Shown in pieces: positions 36,965 to 44,461 of a stretch of DNA of 64,000 bases. The translations under genes and the position numbers were made by a program. The stretch's first letter is position 1, and each line of letters begins with the position of its first letter. The notes under the pieces were generated by a model that had not been told where the DNA came from, ran no database searches, and was given only the letters and a program-made list of their open reading frames with translations. The stretch is from Lebetimonas natsushimae (GTDB lineage: Bacteria; Campylobacterota; Campylobacteria; Campylobacterales; Nautiliaceae), in NCBI RefSeq assembly GCF_002335445.1, contig NZ_BDME01000002.1, forward strand, positions 124,001 to 188,000, written 5' to 3'.

Positions 36965-37858
36965 ATGGAATTTATTTATTCAATAAGTGAGGCTTTCAGT
37001 GATTTAAAAAATGTAAAAATACAAAAATTATCTGTTACATTAGGCAGTGTTTTGGCTGCTTTATGGATAATAGTTGCTATTTGGTTTTGGAAGGATGGAC
37101 TTAAGGTTACTAATTTTTTAATTTCTTTTATGCCTTTTAAATTTTTGCAAAATGCAGGAAGTCAGTTTATTATAATGATTGTCTGGATTCAGCTTATTTT
37201 GGCAACTCTTGGAATTGTTTATTCTCTTTTTGGGAAATTTTTGAAAAATATTTTTGCTTCAATTTCAATTGTCAGTATGATTGCTCTTTTTTGGAGTTTT
37301 ATATTTTTGACATTTCACAGTGAAATTAGCGGATATATAAAAAATCTGCTTAGGATTTTTCCTTTTCAGAGCATTGAGGAGGTTGTTTCAAATATTTTGC
37401 TCGGATTTATATTTTATTCTTTTTATATTGCAAGTTTTTATTTCAGTTTTGTAGTTTTCAGTACTAAAGTTTTAGAAGAGTTAAAAGAAGAGGAATATCC
37501 GGAAGTTGAAACAAAAAAAGAATTTAATATAATAAAAATAGTTTTAATTAATTTAAGGGATTTTATAATTTTTTTAGTGGGGATGATAGTTTTATATCCT
37601 TTAATGTTTGTACCTTTTGTAAATATTTTAATAATTGTATTTTTATGGGCTGTATTAATTAAAGAATCACTTCTTCAAACTGTTTTTATGCTTTTTGGAA
37701 AAGAAGAAATTGACAGGAAAAAAATCTGGGCTTTTTGTATTATTAGCGTAGTGTTTAACTTTATTCCCGTACTTAATTTTTATGCACCGGCTTTTGGGAT
37801 ACTCAGTATTTTTCATTATGTAATGGAAAAAAAAGAGGACAGGCTTAATTTAGCTTAA
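36965..37858 (+). CDS. EI24/CysZ-like membrane protein
   Basis: 297 residues, about seven hydrophobic helices. The C-terminal pattern FNFIPVLNFYAPAFGILSIF matches the EI24 domain signature (P-x-x-N-x-x-A-P). Relatives include CysZ sulfate permease and various uncharacterised membrane proteins; substrate unknown. It begins two bases after the mscS stop with AAAGG upstream, so it completes the marC-clc-mscS operon. It abuts the next gene tail to tail without a gap. Confidence 0.7.
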   Translation: MEFIYSISEAFSDLKNVKIQKLSVTLGSVLAALWIIVAIWFWKDGLKVTNFLISFMPFKFLQNAGSQFIIMIVWIQLILATLGIVYSLFGKFLKNIFASISIVSMIALFWSFIFLTFHSEISGYIKNLLRIFPFQSIEEVVSNILLGFIFYSFYIASFYFSFVVFSTKVLEELKEEEYPEVETKKEFNIIKIVLINLRDFIIFLVGMIVLYPLMFVPFVNILIIVFLWAVLIKESLLQTVFMLFGKEEIDRKKIWAFCIISVVFNFIPVLNFYAPAFGILSIFHYVMEKKEDRLNLA

Positions 37859-40045
37859 TTATCTTTTTGTTTTTCTTTTTACGGCTATTATGAATTGGTA
37901 GATAAAAAATGATAAAAGTATAGTATATAGTAAATATAAAAATTTGTATCCTATAATAATGTGTTTGTTAGAAGATAATTGTTTTTTTACATTAAAGATA
38001 TTTGCTATATCATCAAAGATGTTCCATTTTCTTTGTTCGTAAATAGCAAAAGTAAATCCTAAAATAAATAAAATATTTGTTATAACAAATAATAAGTTTT
38101 TAAATTTTCCTTTTTCATTTGAATTTACATTTATAAATATTAAAAATATTATGGCAGGTATTAATGGAAAAATTTCTTTAAAAGTAAATTGCAATAAATT
38201 TTGCCAATTTTTAAATAAACTTAAATAAGTAATTGTTAAAGTAGAAATAAATATCCATATTAAAGGTTTAATCCAATTTTGTCCAAAGTCTGATGTCCAT
38301 TTGTTAATTGTAAATATAATTTTATCTTGCCAATTATTCCATTTTAAAGATTTCCCATAAGCTTTCATTTCAAGTGAGAAAAATTCGTTTGCATTTATAT
38401 GGTCTTTTTGATTATCAAGTGCATATTTTAATTGTCTATAAGTTTCTCTTGCTTTTTTAGGTTTTTCTTCAAATAAAGCAGGACATATTCTTTTTTCTGA
38501 AATTTTTCCCCATTCTGTATTTATGAATTTTACTTCCGTAAGGTCTGAATCTTCTATATGTATATTTTTAGCATTTGAAAAATCACAGTTTATAAATTTC
38601 ATTTTATTAAGATGAGAATTTACTATAGAGATATTTGATTTTAAATTCTTGATGAAATTTTTATCTATTGGGAAATTGTTCTTATTTAAATAATTTTTAT
38701 ATTCTTCTAAATTTATAATTTTAGTATTATAAAAGAAAAAATTATCAGTAGAATTATTAATTTCTTCAATAATTAAATTCACAGTTTTTAAATTTCTAAT
38801 TATAATTTTATTTTCTTCTTTTAGTTCTGTATTTTTTAATGTAAAATTATAATTATAATTACAATTACATTTTTTGTTTTCTTTAAAATCAAGAAATACT
38901 TTTTGTTTAAAGATATTATTTTCAAATATAATTGAGTTAAATGAATTAATTTCGAGATAAATTAGGTCATAAAATTTTGTGTTTTTAAAATTAATTGTTT
39001 GGTGAATAGTAGATTTAATAAAAAAAATTTTTTTCTCAAATTTTGTACTTTTAAAACTGATTATGTTGCAAGTTAAATTTATAAATTGAGTATCATACTT
39101 AAATAATGTATATTGAAAATTAATAATATTAGCGAGATTTATGTTATTAAAAGTAAAACTACCATTCAATATCATTTCTGTAAAATAAGCATCCTTGTTA
39201 AAAATTGTATTTGATATATTTATCGTATTATTAATAGTAATTTTTGAAAAGTTACAATTATCTTTAAATATAGTATTATGAATATTAATTTTATTATTCA
39301 GTTCCCATTTTTCATTAGAATAAAAGAAATTGATATTTTTTTCGTGATAATTTTTATTAAAATAATAAAAAAAGAATTTAGGAAAAATAATATTTTGAAA
39401 TGCATATTCTTTTGATTTGTTTGATAAGTTTTCAAAATTAAATAAAATTAATTCTTTATTTTTTTTTAATTCATCTAATGATGGAACAAATTCTTTATTT
39501 TTTAAATTTTTTAAAAAATTATTCCAATATTTTTGTACATTTTCTTCGTATTTTTCATGATTTTTTTCAAATTTTAATAAGTTGGTTTCTTTTTCCCATA
39601 ATTCAATATAATCGACAGCAAACCTATAAGCCCTTATTCTTTTCCAAAATTCTGCTACTAAAAATTCATTCCATTTTATTTCAAAATTTTCATTAAATGA
39701 TTCTTTTTTACTTATTATTTCATCTCTTCTTTTTGCATATTCTTCATAACCGTCATTAAAGTTTTCCATCCATATTTCATTTTCTTTTTCACAATGAAAT
39801 ATACAAGTAGCGAAATTTTTAGAATTTTTTTTATACCATTTTGTATTTTTATAAAGATTTTCTAACTCTTTTTGAAGTTTTTCTTCTGATAAAATTTTAA
39901 ATTTTTCTTTATATTCATTTTCTTTTTCTTTAGGAACAAAAACAGCTACGGGTTCTATAACGTTTCTCTTAATTTTTTTACAAACTTCACATTCTTTAAA
40001 TGGAAGACCGTTGGTACCATCTAAGTATATAACAGAATAACTCAA
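37859..40045 (-). CDS. Large pentapeptide-repeat-like protein with C-terminal membrane domain
   Basis: 728 residues, not recognised as a named protein. N-terminal region (1-240): CEVCKKIKR and ATCIFHCEKE could bind zinc, then helical, very Lys/Glu/Phe-rich. Middle (250-540): irregular pentapeptide-like strands (NNTINISNTIF, NCDFSNAKNIHIEDSDLTEV) predicted to form a right-handed beta helix. The linker ARETYRQLKYALDNQKDHIN, then about 130 residues with four helices, is the usual end of membrane-anchored pentapeptide proteins. Unusually rich in Asn, Lys, Ile and Phe, so possibly acquired. It ends directly against the EI24 gene. Confidence 0.7.
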   Translation of the reverse strand: MSYSVIYLDGTNGLPFKECEVCKKIKRNVIEPVAVFVPKEKENEYKEKFKILSEEKLQKELENLYKNTKWYKKNSKNFATCIFHCEKENEIWMENFNDGYEEYAKRRDEIISKKESFNENFEIKWNEFLVAEFWKRIRAYRFAVDYIELWEKETNLLKFEKNHEKYEENVQKYWNNFLKNLKNKEFVPSLDELKKNKELILFNFENLSNKSKEYAFQNIIFPKFFFYYFNKNYHEKNINFFYSNEKWELNNKINIHNTIFKDNCNFSKITINNTINISNTIFNKDAYFTEMILNGSFTFNNINLANIINFQYTLFKYDTQFINLTCNIISFKSTKFEKKIFFIKSTIHQTINFKNTKFYDLIYLEINSFNSIIFENNIFKQKVFLDFKENKKCNCNYNYNFTLKNTELKEENKIIIRNLKTVNLIIEEINNSTDNFFFYNTKIINLEEYKNYLNKNNFPIDKNFIKNLKSNISIVNSHLNKMKFINCDFSNAKNIHIEDSDLTEVKFINTEWGKISEKRICPALFEEKPKKARETYRQLKYALDNQKDHINANEFFSLEMKAYGKSLKWNNWQDKIIFTINKWTSDFGQNWIKPLIWIFISTLTITYLSLFKNWQNLLQFTFKEIFPLIPAIIFLIFINVNSNEKGKFKNLLFVITNILFILGFTFAIYEQRKWNIFDDIANIFNVKKQLSSNKHIIIGYKFLYLLYTILLSFFIYQFIIAVKRKTKR

Positions 40046-40187
40046 TCAATCTCCTAAAAATTTTTAATTATTATATTGCTATTTCTATTAGCAGTCAATA
40101 TTAAAGAGGTATAATTTAAAATCTTATTAAACTTATTAAAAAAGTAATAATTTAGGTGAAATTAATAAAATTCTTAATAATTTATGA

Positions 40188-40193
40188 TATAAT
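40188..40193 (+). promoter_or_regulatory. -10 box of SRP RNA gene
   Basis: TATAAT, seven bases before the predicted 5' end of the RNA at about 40201. AT-rich tract upstream, no clear -35. Confidence 0.7.
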
Positions 40194-40200
40194 TCCATCG

Positions 40201-40294
40201 TCCCAGCCCTGTGCAAGGGGTGTAAGAGGCAACGCTTCAGGCCCGGAAGGGAGCAGAGCACCTCTTATGCCCCTGTGCCGCAGGTTCCTGGGGC
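40201..40294 (+). ncRNA. ffs: Signal recognition particle RNA (4.5S)
   Basis: About 94 bases. The Ffh-binding apical hairpin contains CAGGCCCGGAAGGGAGCAG with the GGAA-type tetraloop region and symmetric/asymmetric loops. Flanks (AAGGGGTGTAAGAGG with CCTCTTATGCCCCTG, and TCCCAG with CTGGGG) close a single rod, so this is the small bacterial type without an Alu domain. Ends are approximate. Confidence 0.93.
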
Positions 40295-40692
40295 ACCTAA
40301 AGAAAAATGATTAATTAAAATGTAAAATACGGGTTTTTTATAAAAAGTGTTTGACACTATATAATGTAAAATGATGGTTTTATAATTTTTATTAACGAAA
40401 TAAAAACAGTTTTTAGTTTAATGTTTTATAAAATTAAGATTTTGACTAAAATAATATAAAATACCACAGCTTGGTAATTCATTGTGTTAAAGCGTCAAAA
40501 TTTTATTAAAAATTGCAAACGGCTGTGCGGTATGGTAGATTAAATGCAAATTTTTTAATGCAAAAATTTTTTAAATTCCTCAATGCGTAATATTTTTTTA
40601 TTTAATTGGTTTCAGTCATAATTAAAATAAAATAATAGAATATTTATGTTGTTGGTGTCAGGGATTTTTTTAAAATTAACAGAGAAAAGGAA
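40295..40692. other. Longest gene-free stretch (398 bases)
   Basis: No open frame of note. Contents seen: a heptad-like AAAATGTAAAAT at 40317; the perfect palindrome AGTGT-TTG-ACACT at 40346-40358 followed by TATAAT; a possible stem joining ATACCACAGC (40461-40470) to GCTGTGCGGTAT (40522-40533); twin ATGCAAA/TTTTTT blocks at 40543-40575; and a half palindrome GGTGTCAGGG at 40653. The higher local GC at 40460-40535 suggests a structured RNA or a relic, not identified. Confidence 0.4.
40346..40358. repeat. Perfect extragenic palindrome AGTGT-TTG-ACACT
   Basis: Five-base arms around TTG. Member of the family with consensus near AGTGTCAGACACT. Confidence 0.55.
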
Positions 40693-41154
40693 TTAAAGAG
40701 AAACTTCGTTTTCCCAAATTCCATGAATGTTGCATCCTGCAACAGCTTTTACTTTTTTGGCTCCGTCTAATTTTACATTAAATGCAGCGTAACCCATTGC
40801 TTTGCCCGGTTCGAACACAACAATATCTATTTTTTTGCCGTCAACATACAATTCGATAAAATCAATCCAGTGGTTCTCAGTTGAAGGATGAATGATTCCT
40901 TTTTGTCCAAGTGTAATTTCAATTAAAGTATAACCTTTTACGTTTTTCGCACCTATTTTAATCTCAGGTGTGTGTTTAAGTTCACCTTTGGTAGGATGAG
41001 CCGGGTTTTTAATATGCATTTTTGTTCTGTTTTTAATTTCAGGTCTGTAGAATTTGTAAACATTACAAAATCCTTCTTCATTTGCAAATACCGGTGTAGT
41101 GGCTGCCAAAACCCCAAGTCCTGCAAGTGCTTTTAGTGCGTTTCTTCTTTTCAT
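40693..41154 (-). CDS. Exported superoxide reductase (class II, neelaredoxin type)
   Basis: 153 residues. The N terminus (MKRRNALKALAGLGVLAATT) looks like a Tat signal with twin Arg, cleaved near VFA. The SOR domain holds all iron ligands: His in LKHTPEI, two His in IIHPSTENHWIDFIEL, Cys and His in GCNIHGIWENEV. In the active-site loop, GE-KH of typical enzymes is GELKH here, so the catalytic Glu is shifted or replaced while the Lys stays. It reduces superoxide to peroxide in the periplasm without making O2, fitting an anaerobe. Confidence 0.88.
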   Translation of the reverse strand: MKRRNALKALAGLGVLAATTPVFANEEGFCNVYKFYRPEIKNRTKMHIKNPAHPTKGELKHTPEIKIGAKNVKGYTLIEITLGQKGIIHPSTENHWIDFIELYVDGKKIDIVVFEPGKAMGYAAFNVKLDGAKKVKAVAGCNIHGIWENEVSL

Positions 41155-41183
41155 AATTAATCCTTTAAGAGTATTTTTATCCT

Positions 41184-41212
41184 ATTTTAACAAATAAAAA
41201 TAATTAAGTCAA
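41184..41212 (-). promoter_or_regulatory. Sigma-70 promoter of the superoxide reductase gene
   Basis: On the minus strand, -35 TTGACT (41207-41212) and -10 TAAAAT (41184-41189) are separated by 17 bases. It lies between luxS and the reductase gene, giving the latter its own promoter. Confidence 0.75.
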
Positions 41213-41218
41213 GGAATA

Positions 41219-41752
41219 TTAAATTCCTAAAACTTTAACTTCATCAGGATTTACATTACAAATATTTGGTATGTTTTCAGGATTCAGTGCCAATTCTTTA
41301 TTATCCATTATTACAATATTATTCTCTAAAATATGTTTTGCAACTTTTTTGGCACCTTCAAGTGAGTGCATATAACAGCTGCCGCATTGGTATATATTGG
41401 CTTCAGGGATTGTATCTGTATCAAGAATATTCTGCATAGATTTTCTCCAGGCCTCAATCACCTCTTCATCTTTTGGAGTTCCGATTATACTCATATAAAA
41501 GCCGGTTCTGCATCCCATAGGTGAAATGTCAATTATATCGTATTCAGGTAAATTGTCTCTCATATATCCTGCAAAAAGATGTTCAAGTGTATGCATTGCT
41601 TTTTCGTCAATTATTTCTTTGTTTGGTTTTGCAAATCTTACATCATAAACGGTGATAATATCACCTTTTGGAGTTTTCATATGTTTTGCCACTCTAAGTC
41701 CAGGTGAGGGCATTTTAACGTGATCAACCAAAAAGCTGTCAAGCATTGGCAT
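41219..41752 (-). CDS. luxS: S-ribosylhomocysteine lyase LuxS
   Basis: 177 residues. Metal site HTLEH (in [13 protein letters not shown]) with the third His in the C-terminal part, and the catalytic Cys in [11 protein letters not shown]. It cleaves S-ribosylhomocysteine to homocysteine and the AI-2 precursor, so it serves methyl-cycle recycling and possibly signalling. A -10 TATAAT lies on the minus strand at 41775-41780, head to head with the rpsB promoter. Confidence 0.95.
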   Translation of the reverse strand: MPMLDSFLVDHVKMPSPGLRVAKHMKTPKGDIITVYDVRFAKPNKEIIDEKAMHTLEHLFAGYMRDNLPEYDIIDISPMGCRTGFYMSIIGTPKDEEVIEAWRKSMQNILDTDTIPEANIYQCGSCYMHSLEGAKKVAKHILENNIVIMDNKELALNPENIPNICNVNPDEVKVLGI

Positions 41753-41792
41753 AATTCATCCTTTTTTTGTTGCAATTATACATAAACTTTGA

Positions 41793-41798
41793 TAAAAT
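41793..41798 (+). promoter_or_regulatory. -10 box of the rpsB operon
   Basis: TAAAAT (within GATAAAATTT). A start near 41805 would leave a leader of about 105 bases containing a structured element. Confidence 0.55.
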
Positions 41799-41813
41799 TT
41801 CATTTCTAGTTCT

Positions 41814-41879
41814 CACCTCTCAATCCTTGGTCGGGTTGGAGCGTATGCTCTTAATGGGGAGGGAGGCTAAACCCAGCCA
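41814..41879 (+). promoter_or_regulatory. rpsB leader RNA, predicted H-type pseudoknot
   Basis: Three stems can be drawn. P1: 41816-41821 and 41824-41827 with 41857-41866 (ten pairs, two-A bulge). P2: 41829-41837 with 41870-41878 (eight pairs, one C-A mismatch). P3: GAGC-GTAT-GCTC at 41839-41850, extended by a wobble. The 3' strand of P1 lies inside P2, so the fold is a pseudoknot. Likely an S2-responsive autoregulatory leader (inference). It lies 22 bases upstream of the GGAG of rpsB. Confidence 0.6.
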
Positions 41880-41909
41880 AAAAATAAAAAAATAATTCAA
41901 GGAGAAAAA

Positions 41910-42734
41910 ATGGCGTGTAATGTTACAATGAAAGATTTATTAGAATGCGGTGTTCATTTCGGGCATCAAAAAAGAAGATGGAATCCAAAAATGAAAAAAT
42001 ATATTTTTGGAGTTAGAAAAAATATTTATATTATTGACTTACAAAAAACATTAAGATTTTTCAAATATGCTTGTAATGTGGTAAGAGATGCGGCAGCTGA
42101 AGGAAAAACAATTCTTTTTGTAGGAACTAAAAAACAGGCAGTAGAAGCTGTAAAAACTCATGCCGAAAGAGCTGGAATGCCATATGTAAACCACAGATGG
42201 CTTGGTGGTATGCTTACAAACTTCCCTACAATTCAAAAATCAATCAGAAAACTTGAAATAATTGAAAAAATGGAAGAAACCGGACAAATTAATCTTTTAA
42301 CTAAAAAAGAAAGATTAATTCTTGCTAGAAGAAAAGCAAAACTAGAAAGGGTTCTTGGCGGTATCAGACATATGAAAAAACTTCCTGATATGCTATTTAT
42401 AATTGATACAGTAAAAGAAAAAATTGCAGTTGGTGAAGCTAATAAACTTGGTATTCCAATTGTGGCTCCACTTGATACAAACTGTGACCCGGATGTTGTT
42501 GATTATCCAATCCCAGGAAATGACGATGCAATAAGAAGTGTAAATCTTTTCTGTGAGAAAATAGCCGATGCAATAATTGAGGGCAAAGAAATGGCTGAGA
42601 GCGCAGGGGAAGAAACTAGGGAGATTACAGAAGAAGAAATGAATCAGGAAATCAAAGAAGTAAAAGAAGAAGCAGCTAACGAAACAAAAACAGAAGAAGA
42701 AATAAAAGAAGAAATTGAAAAAGAGGAGGCATAA
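41910..42734 (+). CDS. rpsB: 30S ribosomal protein S2
   Basis: 274 residues. The body is canonical: [65 protein letters not shown]. After about residue 225 there is an acidic, helical tail of roughly 45 residues (many Glu and Lys) absent from E. coli S2 (241 residues). GGAG precedes the ATG. It leads rpsB-tsf. Confidence 0.96.
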   Translation: MACNVTMKDLLECGVHFGHQKRRWNPKMKKYIFGVRKNIYIIDLQKTLRFFKYACNVVRDAAAEGKTILFVGTKKQAVEAVKTHAERAGMPYVNHRWLGGMLTNFPTIQKSIRKLEIIEKMEETGQINLLTKKERLILARRKAKLERVLGGIRHMKKLPDMLFIIDTVKEKIAVGEANKLGIPIVAPLDTNCDPDVVDYPIPGNDDAIRSVNLFCEKIADAIIEGKEMAESAGEETREITEEEMNQEIKEVKEEAANETKTEEEIKEEIEKEEA

Positions 42735-42735
42735 T

Positions 42736-43662
42736 ATGGCAGCTAAAATAAGCGCAGCTCAAGTAAAAGCACTAAGGGAAAAAACCGGTGCTGGAATGAT
42801 GGATTGTAAAAAAGCACTAGTAGAAGCAAACGGAGATGAAGAAAAAGCGGTTGAAATATTAAGAAAAAAAGGTCTTGCAAAAGCTGCTAAAAAAGCAGAC
42901 AGAAACGCGGCTGAGGGAAGAGTTGAAATTTACATTACACCTGATTACAAAAAAGGAAGTATTGTAGAAATAAACTGTGAAACAGACTTTGTTGCCAAAA
43001 CCGATGAATTTGTAGAATTTGTAAGCGAAACTGTAAAAACAATCAATACCGAAAATATTGAAAATGTTGAAAGCCTAAACAAAGCAAAATTTGGAAACGG
43101 AACTTTTGAAGAAGAACTTAAAGTTAAAATTGCAAAAATTGGTGAAAATATTGTTGTTAGAAGAATGGCTACAATTAAAGCCCCAGAAAACGGAATTGTA
43201 AACGGATATATCCATGCAGGCGGAAAAGTTGGTGTATTAGTTGCAGCTGAGTGTGACAAACCTGAAACTTGCGATGCAATTAAAGACACTCTAAAAGATA
43301 TTGCAATGCATATTGCAGCAATGAAACCGTCTTTTCTAAATCCTGAAAGTGTTCCAGCTGATGTAATTGAAAAAGAAAAAGAAATTGCAAAAGCACAACT
43401 TCTAAAAGAAGGTAAACCGGAAAACGTAATTGAAAAAATTATCCCTGGTAAAATTAAAAAATTCTATGAAGAAAGCTGTTTAACTGAGCAGGAATATGTA
43501 AAAGCTGAGAAAAAAGAAAATGTTGCTAAAGCTCTTGAAAATGCGGCCAAAAAAGCAGGCGGAAGTGCAAAACTTGTTGATTTTGTAAGATTTGAAGTAG
43601 GTGAAGGGCTAGTTAAAAACGGATGCACTTTGGCTGATGAAGTTGCAGCAGCCCTTCAATAA
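42736..43662 (+). CDS. tsf: Elongation factor Ts
   Basis: 308 residues. N-terminal UBA-like domain with ALREKTGAGMMDCKKALVEA, core motif INCETDFVAKTDEF and MHIAAMKPSFLNPE. It is the nucleotide exchange factor for EF-Tu. ATG 42736 follows GAGGAGG; a TTG at 42715 in frame is less likely and would overlap rpsB more. It ends at a terminator. Confidence 0.96.
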   Translation: MAAKISAAQVKALREKTGAGMMDCKKALVEANGDEEKAVEILRKKGLAKAAKKADRNAAEGRVEIYITPDYKKGSIVEINCETDFVAKTDEFVEFVSETVKTINTENIENVESLNKAKFGNGTFEEELKVKIAKIGENIVVRRMATIKAPENGIVNGYIHAGGKVGVLVAAECDKPETCDAIKDTLKDIAMHIAAMKPSFLNPESVPADVIEKEKEIAKAQLLKEGKPENVIEKIIPGKIKKFYEESCLTEQEYVKAEKKENVAKALENAAKKAGGSAKLVDFVRFEVGEGLVKNGCTLADEVAAALQ

Positions 43663-43686
43663 AAAGAGTTTAACTCTTTTTTTTCT
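43661..43686 (+). terminator. Intrinsic terminator after tsf
   Basis: AAAAAGAG, five-base loop TTTAA, CTCTTTTT followed by more T. It starts inside the tsf stop codon. Confidence 0.75.
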
Positions 43687-43702
43687 TTTTTAAGAAAAAC
43701 TT

Positions 43703-44344
43703 ATGCTAAAAGCAGTAAATCTTAAACATTCATTTGATTATCTTCTATTTTCCGATGTTAATTTAGAAGTAAAGCCAAAAGAAAAAATTGCAATAATTGG
43801 CACGAGCGGCAGTGGAAAATCTACACTGCTTCATATTCTTTCATCTTTTTTAAAACCAAATACAGGAAAAGTTTTTATCGATAATAAAGAAATTTATAAA
43901 TTAAAAGAAAAAGATTTGATTGAATTTCGTAAAAATAAAATAGGTATCATTTTTCAGTTTCACTATCTTTTCAATACTTTTACAGCGCTTGAAAATATCC
44001 AGGCAGCTGCAATTTTAAGTAACAGAGAAGTTGATTATGATTTGCTTGAGAGACTTAAAATAAAAGATGTTATAAATCAAAATATCCAAACCTTAAGCGG
44101 AGGTCAGCAGCAGAGGGTCAGTATTGCAAGGGTTCTGACTAAAAAACCTAAAATTATATTTGCAGATGAACCTACCGGGAATTTAGACAGTGTTAATGCC
44201 AATGAGGTAATAGATATTTTAAAAGAATATGCCGATGAAAACTGTGCATCAATTATAACAGTAACTCATGATATAGAAATTGCAAAAAAATTTGATAAAA
44301 TTTATGAGTTGAAAAATAAAAAACTAACACTTTTTAATGGGTAA
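43703..44344 (+). CDS. ABC transporter ATP-binding protein (LolD/FtsE-like)
   Basis: 213 residues, one nucleotide-binding domain: Walker A GTSGSGKST, Q-loop FQFHYLF, signature LSGGQQQR, Walker B IIFADEPTGN, switch THD. It is closest by eye to LolD/MacB-type ATPases, whose permease would be elsewhere; none is adjacent. From memory the same gene sits between tsf and fliR in C. jejuni (Cj1180c). The last codons (FNG) run into a heptad island that supplies the stop. Confidence 0.88.
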   Translation: MLKAVNLKHSFDYLLFSDVNLEVKPKEKIAIIGTSGSGKSTLLHILSSFLKPNTGKVFIDNKEIYKLKEKDLIEFRKNKIGIIFQFHYLFNTFTALENIQAAAILSNREVDYDLLERLKIKDVINQNIQTLSGGQQQRVSIARVLTKKPKIIFADEPTGNLDSVNANEVIDILKEYADENCASIITVTHDIEIAKKFDKIYELKNKKLTLFNG

Positions 44345-44452
44345 TGGAGAATGGATAATGGAGAATAAAAAATATAAAATTGAAAATAGGAAATTGTGTT
44401 ATAAATTTTTTAAATTAATTAATTTTCCATTTTTCATTATCCATTTTCCATT
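44343..44452. repeat. Long heptad-island hairpin between ABC gene and fliR
   Basis: Arm 44343-44366 (AATGGAG AATGGAT AATGGAG AAT) pairs with arm 44429-44452 at about 21 of 24 positions, with an AT-rich loop of 62 bases. This is the largest member of the family in the window. It fills nearly the whole gap and probably ends the ABC transcript or insulates fliR. Confidence 0.75.
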
Positions 44453-44461
44453 GGTTTAAAA

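Noticed and set aside
40201-40294. tmRNA or 6S RNA as an explanation of this RNA
   Set aside because: The GGAAG apical loop and rod shape are those of SRP RNA.
41814-41879. SAM/SAH riboswitch because luxS is adjacent
   Set aside because: The element is on the opposite strand from luxS and precedes rpsB, and the conserved SAM or SAH motifs are not seen.
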